This document shows, in pieces, positions 7,376 to 15,854 of a DNA stretch of 64,000 nt. Within the stretch, counting starts at the first letter, position 1. The number at the start of each line of letters is the position of its first letter. This DNA comes from Nitriliruptoraceae bacterium (GTDB taxonomy: Bacteria; Actinomycetota; Nitriliruptoria; Nitriliruptorales; Nitriliruptoraceae), in contig PXDB01000040.1 in NCBI GenBank assembly GCA_003565155.1, positions 62,001-126,000 of the forward strand. The letters are read 5' to 3'. The translations under genes and the position numbers were made by a program. The notes below the pieces were generated by a model that saw only the letters and a list, made by a program, of their open reading frames with translations, did not search any database and had not been told where the DNA came from.

Positions 7376-8421
7376 GCGACCTCCTGGCGTCGGTGGTCCT
7401 CGTCGGTGCCGTGCGGGGGGCGTTCCACCTCGACGGTGGCGCCGTCGTCGCTGTCGTGCGGGGGGATGTCGGCCGCTCCCCCGGCCCCACCGGCCGCACC
7501 GGTGAGCTCCAGGAACACCTCGTCGAGGGTCGGGCGCCGCAGGCCCACGTCGCGGACGGGGATCCCGGCAGCGGAGAGCGCGCCCGACACGCGTGACAGC
7601 GCACCGAGGGCGTCGTCGGCGTCGACGGGCACCCGGATGCGTCGAGGGTCGTCGGTCGGCTCGGCGTGGGCCACGAGCTCGCACGCCGTGATGGCATCCT
7701 CCGCCACCGCGAGGGCGATGTCGACGACCTGCCCGCCGACGCGGTCCTTGAGGTCGTCGCCGGTGCCCTCGGCGATGATGGTGCCGTGGTCGATCACCGC
7801 GATGCGGTCGGCGAGCTGGTCGGCCTCCTCGAGGTACTGGGTGGTCAGCAGCAGGGTGGTGCCCTCGGCCACGAGTTCCCGGGTCACGTCCCAGATGGCG
7901 TTGCGGGAGCGGGGGTCCAGCCCGGTGGTGGGCTCATCGAGGAACAGCAGCCGCGGACGGACCAGCAGGCTGGAGGCGAGGTCGAGACGCCGGCGCATCC
8001 CGCCCGAGTAGGTGCGGGCGGCCCGGTCGGCGGCGTGGCCGAGGTCGAAGCGCTCGAGCAGCTCGTCGGCCCGACGGCGGGCCTGCCGGCCGGACAGGTG
8101 GAACAGCTCACCGAACATCCGCAGGTTCTCGCGGCCGGTGAGCAGCTCGTCCACGGCGGCGTACTGGCCGGTCAGCCCGATGGTGCGCCGGACCTCCGGT
8201 GCCTGGCGAGCGACGTCGAGCCCGAAGATCCGTGCCGTCCCGCCATCGGGTGGCAGCAGGGTTGCCAGCACCCGTACCAGGGTGGTCTTGCCGGCCCCGT
8301 TGGGTCCCAGCAGGCCCACGACCTCACCCTCGGCCACCTCGAGGCGCACGCCCGCGAGCGCGTCGGTGTCACCGAAGCGTTTGCGGACGTCGGTGACCTG
8401 CACGGCAGGTGGGCTTGGCAT
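7372..8421 (-). CDS. ABC transporter ATP-binding protein (DrrA-like)
   Basis: 349 residues. The ATG at 8421 is preceded by CCGGAG at good spacing. Walker A GPNGAGKTTLVRVLA, signature YSGGMRRRLDLASSLL, Walker B LLFLDEPTTGLDP, and the H-loop region TTQYLEEADQLADRIAVID are all intact. The extra C-terminal part ending in DVGLRRPTLDEVFLELTG is typical of the DrrA subfamily, followed by an acidic, low-complexity tail. It energises the permease encoded immediately downstream by a GTGA overlap. Confidence 0.93.
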   Translation of the reverse strand: MPSPPAVQVTDVRKRFGDTDALAGVRLEVAEGEVVGLLGPNGAGKTTLVRVLATLLPPDGGTARIFGLDVARQAPEVRRTIGLTGQYAAVDELLTGRENLRMFGELFHLSGRQARRRADELLERFDLGHAADRAARTYSGGMRRRLDLASSLLVRPRLLFLDEPTTGLDPRSRNAIWDVTRELVAEGTTLLLTTQYLEEADQLADRIAVIDHGTIIAEGTGDDLKDRVGGQVVDIALAVAEDAITACELVAHAEPTDDPRRIRVPVDADDALGALSRVSGALSAAGIPVRDVGLRRPTLDEVFLELTGAAGGAGGAADIPPHDSDDGATVEVERPPHGTDEDHRRQEVA

Positions 8422-8547
8422 GGTGACTCCGGATGGTCGGGAGCAGGGGGCGCGGGCACGGGAGCGAGCTTCGCGGTGTGGGCCGCCGGCGGACATTGTC
8501 GTTCGGTGCTGGACCGGCCCCTGGCGCGGGTTCGGGCGCGACCGGGG

Positions 8548-9129
8548 TCACGGGTACTCGATAAGCAGCACCAGGCGGGTGTCCACACGGAGCGCTTCGT
8601 AGCGGTGCGCACGGTCGCCGGCGAACACCGCGAGATCACCGGCCTCCAGGGTCACCTCATGACCGCTCGGGCCGACGCGCAGGCCGCCGTCCGTGACGAG
8701 CACGTGCTCGGTCGTGCCTGCGGTGTGGGGGTGGCCGTCGTGGACCTCTCCCGGTGCAAGGCGCAGATCATAGAGCTCCACGCGGCTGCGTGGCCCCGTC
8801 GAAGCGACCAGGTGGGCACGCATCGCCGCGGACTCGCTGGAGACCTCCGGGGCCTCGCCGCTGCGGACCACGCGGAGCACGGGCTGCGGCTCCTCGAGGA
8901 GCTGGCCGAAGGGCACACCGAGCGCGCCTGCCAGGGCCCACAGCGTCTCGATGCCGGGGTTGGCCTCGCCCGCCTCGATGGCGTGCAGGGTGGACTTGCC
9001 GATCCCGGCTGCGCTGGCGACGTCGCCGAGGGACCGGCCGGCGCCGGTGCGCAGCGCCCGTACCGTGGCGGCCACGCGGCTGCGCAGCTCCGCCGGGGCA
9101 ACGGGTGTGGTGGGCGTGTCGTGCAGCAC
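8548..9129 (-). CDS. XRE-family regulator with C-terminal cupin domain
   Basis: 193 residues, GTG start with GGGAGGAGG upstream. Residues about 15-70 form an HTH_3 domain (VRALRTGAGRSLGDVASAAG, then GKSTLHAIEAGEANPGIETL). Residues about 125-185 form a cupin_2 barrel (HDGHPHTAGTTEHVLV, then EAGDLAVFAGDRAHRYEAL), a likely small-ligand sensor. The gene is divergent from azlCD, and regulators of this type commonly control the adjacent AzlCD exporter; the tandem 26-bp repeats between them are candidate operators. Confidence 0.9.
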   Translation of the reverse strand: MLHDTPTTPVAPAELRSRVAATVRALRTGAGRSLGDVASAAGIGKSTLHAIEAGEANPGIETLWALAGALGVPFGQLLEEPQPVLRVVRSGEAPEVSSESAAMRAHLVASTGPRSRVELYDLRLAPGEVHDGHPHTAGTTEHVLVTDGGLRVGPSGHEVTLEAGDLAVFAGDRAHRYEALRVDTRLVLLIEYP

Positions 9130-9170
9130 GGTGCGTGCCTCCTCCCTGCTGCCATGAGGCGGTGGTGTCG

Positions 9171-9222
9171 GCGACGGCGGTCATCGGACGGTGCCGGCGA
9201 CCGCGGTGATTGGACGGTGCCG
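9171..9222. promoter_or_regulatory. Tandem 26-bp direct repeats in the divergent regulator/azlC region
   Basis: Two contiguous copies, 9171-9196 and 9197-9222, match at 23 of 26 positions and share the core GGACGGTGCCG. The second copy contains TTGGAC (9210-9215), a possible -35 for azlC, with TACAGC (9235-9240) as a weak -10. A regulator bound here would cover the azlC promoter. azlC has no clear ribosome binding site and may be nearly leaderless. Confidence 0.5.
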
Positions 9223-9250
9223 GGACCCCTGTGGTACAGCTTACCGCACG

Positions 9251-10015
9251 ATGCGTCCGCTTGACCGAACAGCCGCCGAGCCGCCAGCTGTCCGCAGCCT
9301 GGCCCTCTCCGCGCTGCCCGTCGCCCTGGCCGTCGGTGCGTACGGGCTGTCCTACGGGGTGCTGGCGGTCGCCGCGGGCCTCTCCCCCGCCGTGGCAACC
9401 CTCTCCAGCGTGCTCGTGCTGGCCGGCGGGTCGCAGTTCGCCTTCGTCGGCGTGCTGGCGCTGGGCGGCAACCCGATGGCGGGCGCGCTGAGCGGGCTGC
9501 TGCTCAACGTGCGCTACGTGGCCTTCGGGCTGGCCATCGCCCGGGCGCTGCCGGCGGGACCGTGGTGGCGACGCGCGGTGGACAGCTACCTCGTCGTCGA
9601 CGAGTCCGTGGCGCTGGCGCTCGGACAGGCCGGCCCGCGCCCCCAGGACCCGTCGCGCACCGACGGCTGGTCCACCGAGGTGGTGCGCCGCTTCCGCGTG
9701 GTGGGGTGGTCGGTGGTGACCGCGTGGATCGGCGCCACCGCGCTCGGTGCCTACGGCGGGCAGCTGATCGCCGATCCCGAGGTGTACGGGCTGGACGCGG
9801 CCTTCCCCGCCGGCTTCCTCGCCCTGCTCGCCCCGTGGTTGCGGACCCCGCGGGGGCGGCTCGCCGCCGGGATCGGGGTGGTGCTGGCGCTCGGGCTCAC
9901 GCCGGTCGCCCCGCCCGGGGTCCCGATCATCGCGGCGGCCCTCGGCGGACTGATCGCGGTGTGGGTGCCGGTGCGCGCGGTGCACGGGGCGGATGAGCAG
10001 GAGCAGCGGGCATGA
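9251..10015 (+). CDS. azlC: AzlC family branched-chain amino acid exporter, large subunit
   Basis: 254 residues. The ATG at 9251 is used; upstream in-frame codons run back through the operator repeats. AzlC features: SALPVALAVGAYGLSYGVLA, then VLVLAGGSQFAFVGVL, GALSGLLLNVRYVAFGLAIA and, after a cytoplasmic stretch, several further membrane helices. The second subunit AzlD is encoded next with an ATGA overlap. The pair exports branched-chain amino acids or analogues in characterised members; the substrate here is inferred. Confidence 0.9.
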   Translation: MRPLDRTAAEPPAVRSLALSALPVALAVGAYGLSYGVLAVAAGLSPAVATLSSVLVLAGGSQFAFVGVLALGGNPMAGALSGLLLNVRYVAFGLAIARALPAGPWWRRAVDSYLVVDESVALALGQAGPRPQDPSRTDGWSTEVVRRFRVVGWSVVTAWIGATALGAYGGQLIADPEVYGLDAAFPAGFLALLAPWLRTPRGRLAAGIGVVLALGLTPVAPPGVPIIAAALGGLIAVWVPVRAVHGADEQEQRA

Positions 10016-10323
10016 CCACGATCCTCGCCCTGGTGGTCCTGGCGGTCGGGACCTACCTGGTGAAGGCCGCCGGGCCCTTCACCGCCGCCGGCCGCGAGCT
10101 GCCGGCGTGGCTGGACCGCCTGGCCAACCTGGTGCCCGCCGGGCTCCTGGCCGCCCTCGTGGCGACCCAGACGGTGGTGGACGGGGCGAGCCTCACCCTG
10201 GACGCGCGCATCGTCGGGGTCGCAGCGGCAGCGGTGGCCGTGGCGCTCAGGGCGCACTTCGGGATCGTGGTGCTGGTGGGTGCCGGGGTGACCGCGGGCG
10301 TGCGGGCGCTCGGCTGGGGCTGA
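10012..10323 (+). CDS. azlD: AzlD family small exporter subunit
   Basis: 103 residues, about four hydrophobic segments: TILALVVLAVGTYLVKAAG, then the conserved LPAWLDRLANLVPAGLLAAL and a C-terminal FGIVVLVGAGVTAGVRAL. It starts with ATGA overlapping the azlC stop, so the two subunits are translationally coupled. Normal length for the family. Confidence 0.9.
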   Translation: MTTILALVVLAVGTYLVKAAGPFTAAGRELPAWLDRLANLVPAGLLAALVATQTVVDGASLTLDARIVGVAAAAVAVALRAHFGIVVLVGAGVTAGVRALGWG

Positions 10324-10425
10324 GGGCGGCAGGGGCGTCACCGCGACACGACGGTACGGCCGACCACGGCGCCGCCGGGGTCCGCACAGCACGCGCGAGG
10401 TCCCCGTCGCGGCGTCGCAGCCCGC

Positions 10426-11625
10426 CTACCCCTCCTGCGCGGTCGTCCCGGTCGGCTCGAGCGGGAACGGACCGCCGCGGATGGGGCGGGCCGTCTCCGT
10501 ACGGAGGATGTTGTCCTCCACACGCGGCTCGTAGTGCCGGGTGAACACCCGGCCGGTCAGCTCCCGTCGGCTGCGCACCGAGGTCTTCTCGAACACCCCC
10601 TTGAGGTGGTCCTGCACGGTGTAGGGCGAGATGCCCAGCGCGGTAGCGATCTGGGTCGTCGAGTGCCCCTGCAGCACGTGGCGGGTGACCTCCTCCTCGC
10701 GGCTGGTCAGCCCGTACGCGGCCATCAGCAGCGAGGTGATCCGGTCCGCTCCGATCGGCTGGATCGTGATCGCCACGCGCGGTGCCCCCTCGCCGGTCAG
10801 CGCCTGACCCTGCACCACCGCCCAGCCGCGCTGCTCGGAGCGCACCCGCAGGGTGGCGGTCCGGCCCGCCTCCTCGGGCTGGGCGAGCACCGTCTGGGCC
10901 ACCGCCAGCACCGCGGGGGGCAGCGTGGCTGGCGACGGCGCGGGCAGCTCCGCCAGCCACCGCTCCGCACCCGGCGTCAACGAGGTGGGATCCATGTCGT
11001 GCCCGAGTACGATCACCGCCGGGGCGTCGTGGGTCTGTGGGTCGCTGGCCTCACCGAGCAGGAGACCGTTGCGGACCCCTTCCGCCAGGTGCGGGGCCAC
11101 CAGCCGCAGGAACTCGAGCTCCTCGGAGGAGAAGTCGGGACGACCGGGCCCGCGTGTGAGGTAGACCGCTCCCCAGTGGGTGCCGTCGGCGGCCTGCAGG
11201 GCGACCAGCACCTCGTGCTCCACCCCGATGGAGGCCAGCACCGCGTGGTACTCCCCCGCGCGGTCGGGATGGGTGTGCGCCACCTCGGTCGCCGTCTGGA
11301 GACCCCGGGGGTGGCGCACCACGTCCGCGATGCGGTTGCTGACGGCGTCGGAGGCGTACTCGCAGGCCGCCCACTCCTGGGGCGACATCTCGCACTGCCA
11401 CCCACCCTGGTCACCGCCGGTCATGCTCGTGGCCAGCAGGGAGGCCGGATCGAGGGTCACCCACGTCGGGTTCGGGCGGACCTCCGGGTCGAAGATCACC
11501 GCCCGCTCGAGCTCGGCGCCGGCCGCTGTCAGGAACGTCGCGACGTCCATCCCCTCACGGGCCAGCTGCTCGACCCGCTCCAGCACCCGGCCCCGGGTGT
11601 AGGGACCCACCTGGAACCCCGGCAT
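10426..11625 (-). CDS. GAF-type sensor with LuxR helix-turn-helix
   Basis: 399 residues. The N-terminal two thirds look like a GAF sensor (ERVEQLAREGMDVATFLT, then HEVLVALQAADGTHWGAVYL, PDFSSEELEFLRLVAPHLA). Residues about 305-361 are a LuxR-type HTH (LTSREEEVTRHVLQGHSTTQ, then IATALGISPYTVQDHLKGVF). A 38-residue tail follows. No response-regulator receiver domain is present, so it probably senses a small molecule directly. The gene is divergent from a cupin gene with 170 bases between, and it may regulate that gene. Confidence 0.85.
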   Translation of the reverse strand: MPGFQVGPYTRGRVLERVEQLAREGMDVATFLTAAGAELERAVIFDPEVRPNPTWVTLDPASLLATSMTGGDQGGWQCEMSPQEWAACEYASDAVSNRIADVVRHPRGLQTATEVAHTHPDRAGEYHAVLASIGVEHEVLVALQAADGTHWGAVYLTRGPGRPDFSSEELEFLRLVAPHLAEGVRNGLLLGEASDPQTHDAPAVIVLGHDMDPTSLTPGAERWLAELPAPSPATLPPAVLAVAQTVLAQPEEAGRTATLRVRSEQRGWAVVQGQALTGEGAPRVAITIQPIGADRITSLLMAAYGLTSREEEVTRHVLQGHSTTQIATALGISPYTVQDHLKGVFEKTSVRSRRELTGRVFTRHYEPRVEDNILRTETARPIRGGPFPLEPTGTTAQEG

Positions 11626-11795
11626 ACCGCCCGCACCTTCCGCCGCGCCGTTCCTTCCTATCAGAACCCTCGGGAGCCGAACACCCCCAACATCCTGGGA
11701 TGGCAGCCGCGGCGGCCGGCCGGGAGGGTGGTGCCACGCCGCAGCGGCGGGGAACCACCACGCCAGGACACCACCACACGACGAGGAGCCAGGCG

Positions 11796-12158
11796 ATGCA
11801 CGCCGGACCAGATGACCTCACCCTCGACTTCCAACAGGACGGGATCGAGATCCGCAGCGGTCGGTGGGGTGACATGCACGTCGCCCGGTACCAGTTGCCC
11901 GCCGGGACCGACCTGACCCCCTTCTTCGCGATGATGCCCGACGGCCTGTGCGCCGTCGACCACTACGGCATCGTGCTCGAGGGGGACATGACGATCCCCT
12001 ACGGCGACGGCACCGAGGAGACCACGCGGGCTGGCGAGCTGTTCCACTGGCACGCGGGGCACACCGGACGGACCGAACAGGGCGTGGTCTTCGTCGCCGT
12101 CACGCCGCTGTCACAGCAGACCGCGATGGAGGAACGCATGGCCGCCGCGACGGGCTGA
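11796..12158 (+). CDS. Small cupin-fold protein
   Basis: 120 residues. The ATG at 11796 has GACGAGGAG upstream; longer in-frame starts give low-complexity sequence. The central block VDHYGIVLEGDMTIPYGDG, then TRAGELFHWHAGHTGRTEQG, is a cupin barrel with His residues (HWHAGH) that could bind metal. No signal peptide. Substrate unknown. It heads a short plus-strand run with two SnoaL-like genes and is divergent from the GAF-LuxR regulator. Confidence 0.7.
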   Translation: MHAGPDDLTLDFQQDGIEIRSGRWGDMHVARYQLPAGTDLTPFFAMMPDGLCAVDHYGIVLEGDMTIPYGDGTEETTRAGELFHWHAGHTGRTEQGVVFVAVTPLSQQTAMEERMAAATG

Positions 12159-12264
12159 GGCGGGGACAGGCGCCTCCTTCCGTCGCCGGCCGGAGCGCGG
12201 ACACCCTTCGCCCCGGTGGTGCGCCGCCGGTGTGGCGGAGCACGTCCCGAGGGAGGGACCGGTG

Positions 12265-12690
12265 ATGTCGCCCGAGGACCTCGTCCGCCGGGCGATCGCC
12301 GCGTTCAACCGGCGTGACCTCGCGGGCTACACGGAGCTGTTCTCCCCCGACGTCGTGGTGCACGATCCCTCCTTCCCCGGACCCACCCGGGGTCGAGCCG
12401 CGCTCGCCAGGATCATCGTCGGGACCTGGCGCAGCTTCTCCGACGTGCACTGGGGACGGGACGGCCCGGTCGTCGCCGACGGGGACATGGTGGCCTTCGC
12501 GCTCCGCTTCGACATGACCCAGGATGGTCCGCTGCCGATGCCCGACGGCACCGAGTTCGAGGCGACAGGCCAGCGGATCTCCTGCGCCTCGGCGGTGTTC
12601 TGGCGACGTGATGACGTCGGCCTGGTGGTCGAGGAGCGCAGCTACTTCGACGCCACCGCTGTCGCGCTCCGGCTGGGTCTGGTCGGCTGA
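12265..12690 (+). CDS. SnoaL-like / NTF2-fold protein
   Basis: 141 residues; the ATG at 12265 lies 8 nt after GAGGGAGG. The start AEDLVRRAIAAFNRRDL-type helix (here MSPEDLVRRAIAAFNRRDL) followed by YTELFSPDVVVHDPSFPG and RGRAALARIIVGTWRSFSDV is the classic SnoaL/polyketide-cyclase pattern, and the C-terminal strands end in VVEERSYFDATAVALRLGL, as in ester-cyclase-like members. Such proteins bind or isomerise small hydrophobic ligands; no specific reaction can be assigned. Confidence 0.8.
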   Translation: MSPEDLVRRAIAAFNRRDLAGYTELFSPDVVVHDPSFPGPTRGRAALARIIVGTWRSFSDVHWGRDGPVVADGDMVAFALRFDMTQDGPLPMPDGTEFEATGQRISCASAVFWRRDDVGLVVEERSYFDATAVALRLGLVG

Positions 12691-12743
12691 ACGGCGGTCG
12701 CTGCGGTGTCGGGCCCGCCCTGTCGACGGCGCGAGGACCACCG

Positions 12744-12749
12744 TAGGGT
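12744..12749 (+). promoter_or_regulatory. Putative -10 element (TAGGGT)
   Basis: TAGGGT about 55 nt upstream of the ATG at 12804, giving a leader that contains AAGGAG. TGTCGA at 12721-12726 is a weak -35 at 17-nt spacing. Confidence 0.35.
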
Positions 12750-12803
12750 GGTGGCACCGTGTCGCCGCGCGCAGGTGCCCGTGCCCTGCGAAGGAGTCCC
12801 ACC

Positions 12804-13184
12804 ATGACCGATCACGGATGGACGCCCGACGACCTGCACGAGGACGATGCCGCGCTGGTCGAGGTGGAGCGGGCCTTCTGGGAGCGCGGCGACCCTGCGA
12901 TGTACGAGGAAGGCTTCGCCGAGGACGGACGGTGCGTGTTCGGCTTCGGCGTCCTGGACAAGGCGACGACCGTGGCCTCCATGGAGGGCGGCGCCGGCTG
13001 GTCCGACGTCGTCTTCGACGAGGTCGAGGTGCTCCACCTCCATCCGCAGGTGCGCGCGCTGGTCTACCTCGGCGAGGGCACCCGCAGCGACGGGGAGCGC
13101 TACCGGTCCCGCGTCTCCAGCACCTACGTGGAGCGCGACGGGGTGTGGCTGCTGGCGCTCCACCACCAGCTGCCGCTGCAGTGA
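12804..13184 (+). CDS. NTF2-like protein of the DUF4440 type
   Basis: 126 residues; the ATG at 12804 is preceded by GCGAAGGAGTCCCACC. The opening EDDAALVEVERAFWERGDPA and YEEGFAEDGRCVFGFGVLD, then VEVLHLHPQVRALVYLGEG and VSSTYVERDGVWLLALHHQL, match the DUF4440/SnoaL-like ketosteroid-isomerase fold. It differs clearly from the neighbour at 12265, so the two are not a recent duplication. Cytoplasmic; function unknown. Confidence 0.75.
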   Translation: MTDHGWTPDDLHEDDAALVEVERAFWERGDPAMYEEGFAEDGRCVFGFGVLDKATTVASMEGGAGWSDVVFDEVEVLHLHPQVRALVYLGEGTRSDGERYRSRVSSTYVERDGVWLLALHHQLPLQ

Positions 13185-13242
13185 CCCGCGGCACCGGCTG
13201 CAGCCGCCCGCGGTTGCGCGTAGGCGGGGACCGCGGTGGGGC

Positions 13243-13962
13243 TCACAGCTCCTCGCGGGCCCAGGCGGTGGCGAGCGCGTCGGCGTACTCGTTCCACCGG
13301 TTGCCGGCGTGGGCCTTGATCCACACCAGCTCCACCTCGGGTCGCTGCTGGAGGCGCTCGTAGAGCGGGCGGACGAGGTCGAGGTTCTCCACCGGCCCGG
13401 TCTTGCGCGTCCACCCGCGCCGCTGCCAGCCCGCCGCCCACTCCGTGAGGGTGCGCACCGCGAGGTTGGAGTCGGTGTAGATCCGGACCGGGGTGCCCTC
13501 GGGCACCAGGTCCAGCGCTGCATCCAGGGCACGCAGCTCCATGCGGTTGTTGGTGGTGTCGGGGTCGTGGCCGTGGTCCTGTGCCACCACCTCGCCGCCC
13601 TGCACCCACACCGCGCCCCACCCGCCCGGTCCGGGGTTGGGGATCGAGGAGCCGTCGGTGAACACCCCGTCCTGGGGGCCGTCCTCGTAGCGCTCCAGCA
13701 CCTGCGCGAGGGTGAGGTGCTCCTCGCCGCCGCCACCGGACCGGCCGCCGGATCCGGATCGGCCGCCGCCGGTGGACCGGCTGCGCGCCGCCGTCGAACG
13801 CCCTCCCGCACCGCCGCGCGTCGCCCGGCCGGAGGCGCCCCCGCCCTTGGCGGCGCGGTGACAGGAGGCACAGCGTGACGGAGTCCACCCCGGGAAGCGC
13901 TCCTGGAGGGAAGCGCTCGGGGTGAAGGTCCGGTCGCAGTCGATGCAGGTCAGCGCAGGCAT
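13243..13962 (-). CDS. rnhA: Ribonuclease HI with N-terminal zinc ribbon
   Basis: 239 residues. N-terminus: a four-Cys zinc ribbon (C6xxC9 and C31xxC34) with FPGWTPSRCASC. Residues 40-80 are a Gly/Ser/Arg-rich flexible linker. The RNase H domain follows with DGSSIPNPGPGGWGAV (D103), NNRMELRA (E142), YTDSNLAV (D164), and WIKAHAGNRWNEYADALA (H218, D228), so all catalytic residues are present. It would cleave RNA in RNA:DNA hybrids. Most bacterial RNase HI lacks this N-terminal module. TAGCGT at 13976-13971 is only 8 nt before the ATG, suggesting a leaderless transcript. Confidence 0.93.
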   Translation of the reverse strand: MPALTCIDCDRTFTPSASLQERFPGWTPSRCASCHRAAKGGGASGRATRGGAGGRSTAARSRSTGGGRSGSGGRSGGGGEEHLTLAQVLERYEDGPQDGVFTDGSSIPNPGPGGWGAVWVQGGEVVAQDHGHDPDTTNNRMELRALDAALDLVPEGTPVRIYTDSNLAVRTLTEWAAGWQRRGWTRKTGPVENLDLVRPLYERLQQRPEVELVWIKAHAGNRWNEYADALATAWAREEL

Positions 13963-13993
13963 ACCGCCGGACGCTACCGGGCGCGGGCGTCGT

Positions 13994-14266
13994 CTAACGC
14001 AGGCGGTGCTCGCCGCCGGTCAGCTGGCTGCCGAACAGCTCCTTCGAGTACCGGCCGGGCGCACCCCGGTCGATGAGGAACTCCGGCGGGTGTGACTCGA
14101 GGTCGAAGCCGACCACCATGCCGCAGTGGTCGCAGACGTACTTGCCGAAGCCTTCGGAGCCCGCGGCCAGTCGCTGGTGACCGTCACACCGCGTGCACGA
14201 ACGGTGTTCGGGTACCTCGGCGAGGGCGGTGCCGTGGGAGGCTGGGGTGCGGCGATCATCACTCAT
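13994..14266 (-). CDS. Small zinc-ribbon protein
   Basis: 90 residues. The ATG at 14266 overlaps the methyltransferase stop as ATGA. Two Cys pairs, CTRC and CDHC, flank a KYVC strand and define a zinc ribbon (about residues 24-52). The tail FLIDRGAPGRYSKELFGSQL is not familiar. No other domain. Possibly a nucleic-acid-binding or assembly factor; function unknown. Confidence 0.7.
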   Translation of the reverse strand: MSDDRRTPASHGTALAEVPEHRSCTRCDGHQRLAAGSEGFGKYVCDHCGMVVGFDLESHPPEFLIDRGAPGRYSKELFGSQLTGGEHRLR

Positions 14267-15669
14267 GGTCCAAGCGTACCGGGCCACCCACCGGTGACGG
14301 CAGCGCACGCCACGGCCACCGTGTCATGGTCGCGCCGCAGGAACACCAGGCGGATGCCGTGGGGGCCGCGCGCAGGCCGCCCGAGCTCGCGCCACAGCCG
14401 CGTCGGATCCGCATCGACGCCGTGGAGCACCACCTCGACCCCACCCTCGAGGTGGTTGACGTCGCCGGCCTGCCCGGTCCGGCCGGCCTGCCCGGTCCGG
14501 CCGGCCTGCCCGGTCCGGGCGGCCTGCCCGGTCTGCCCGGCCGGCGCGCGTTCCCTGAGCCAGCGCCGCACCGCCTTGGCACGCCCGGGCAGCACCGCCA
14601 CCACCGGCCACGCCCGGTACCACGGGGATGCCGGCGGGGCGGTGTCGCAGGTGAGCAGCGCCCGGTTCCTGGCGACCCGCCGCGCCCCGATCGCCGCGCC
14701 CAGGCGGTCGTGCTGGCGCGCGCGGATCGCGGCCGGCGCGACCTCGACGAGCCAGGAACCTACCTCGCCGACGGACAATTCCTCGGCCGGCGCCGGAGGC
14801 AGCCCAGCCACCTCGGAGCCGTCGTCGGCCAGTAGGGTGGCGCGCCGGGTCGCCGGCGATGCGCCGCCCGTTGCAGACGTCCCCGCGTCGGACGTGTCGC
14901 TGCCGGTGCCCGCCATCCACACCGTGGCCTCCACCAGGGCACCTTCGACCTGGATGTACTCCACCTCGAGGCCCGCGGGCAGGTCGGGATCCGTCGGTTC
15001 CACCCCCGGCGACAGGGCGACGGCCAGCTGCAGGGCGTCGCGGTGGGCGGTGAGCAGCGCCGGCACGCTCGGCTGGTGCTGCGACAGGCGGCGCACCCGT
15101 CGCTGCCCGACGCGACGTCCGGGATCGGCATGACAGACCGTTGCCGGGCCGCTCGCGACGGTGAGTGCGTCGGCACAGCGGGTGTCAACGCGGACACCTG
15201 CCACCTCGGCGTTGTGGGCGAGCAGACGGAGCCGGGCGGGATCGGTGTCCACGGCGGTGACCGAACCACCGAGGTGTGCTGCCGCTCGCGCCAGGGCGAT
15301 GGCGTCGCCACCCACCCCCGCCGCGAGATCGAGCACCGTCCCGTCCCAGGCACTCCCCTCCCCCACCGCCCGAGCCAGCAGGCTGCGTGCCCGGTGGGCG
15401 GCGACCGCCGGGTCGCTGGCCTGCTCCAGCGCCGCGCGGGTGAACAGCATCCGGTCGGCGTCCGCCCACCGGGTCCGCGCGCGGCGCCGGCACGCCGCAG
15501 CCTCGAGCGCGGCCGCGCGCCGTGCCGGGTCGGGCACCTGCCCGGTCAGCCGCGCTGCGAGCCGCAGCTCGTCCTCGCCCGCGTCCAACGCCGCCGTGGC
15601 TGCCGCCACCGTCGCGAGCCCGGTGTCGGAGACCAGCCACGCCGCCGTCGACGCATCGGGTCCGGGCAC
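14263..15669 (-). CDS. Class I SAM methyltransferase with THUMP-like C-terminal domain
   Basis: 468 residues, GTG start with GACGGAGG upstream. An N-terminal helical part is followed by SAM motif I VLDLAAGVGGDAIALA and the acidic VTAVDTDP after the next strand. CHADPGRR at the position of motif IV, followed by a proline-poor loop, recalls the actinobacterial THUMP-like methyltransferases. The C-terminal part (AAIGARRVARNRALLTCDT and later GGVEVVLHG) is the THUMP-like domain. The substrate is probably RNA by family, but unproven. A hexapeptide repeat at about residues 378-402 is a length-variable insert between the domains. Confidence 0.82.
   Translation of the reverse strand: MPGPDASTAAWLVSDTGLATVAAATAALDAGEDELRLAARLTGQVPDPARRAAALEAAACRRRARTRWADADRMLFTRAALEQASDPAVAAHRARSLLARAVGEGSAWDGTVLDLAAGVGGDAIALARAAAHLGGSVTAVDTDPARLRLLAHNAEVAGVRVDTRCADALTVASGPATVCHADPGRRVGQRRVRRLSQHQPSVPALLTAHRDALQLAVALSPGVEPTDPDLPAGLEVEYIQVEGALVEATVWMAGTGSDTSDAGTSATGGASPATRRATLLADDGSEVAGLPPAPAEELSVGEVGSWLVEVAPAAIRARQHDRLGAAIGARRVARNRALLTCDTAPPASPWYRAWPVVAVLPGRAKAVRRWLRERAPAGQTGQAARTGQAGRTGQAGRTGQAGDVNHLEGGVEVVLHGVDADPTRLWRELGRPARGPHGIRLVFLRRDHDTVAVACAAVTGGWPGTLGP
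14465..14536. repeat. Four tandem 18-bp repeats inside the methyltransferase gene
   Basis: Three identical copies (14465-14482, 14483-14500, 14501-14518) and a fourth copy with 3 changes (14519-14536). The unit encodes the six-residue GRTGQA motif in frame, so copy-number change would not shift the frame. Confidence 0.85.
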
Positions 15670-15854
15670 GGGTGCCTCCGTCGGGGTGGGCAGCGTATGG
15701 TCGCCGCACGCCGCGGCGGACGCGGACGGTGGACGGCGTCATGAGCGTGCCCGACGCCGGGCGGTGCTGCCGCAGCTGCGCGAGCCAGCCGGCGGTGTCG
15801 GTCCAGGTTGCGCCCTCCCTACGAAGGTCGGAGACCGCGCCGACCCTCGACCGC

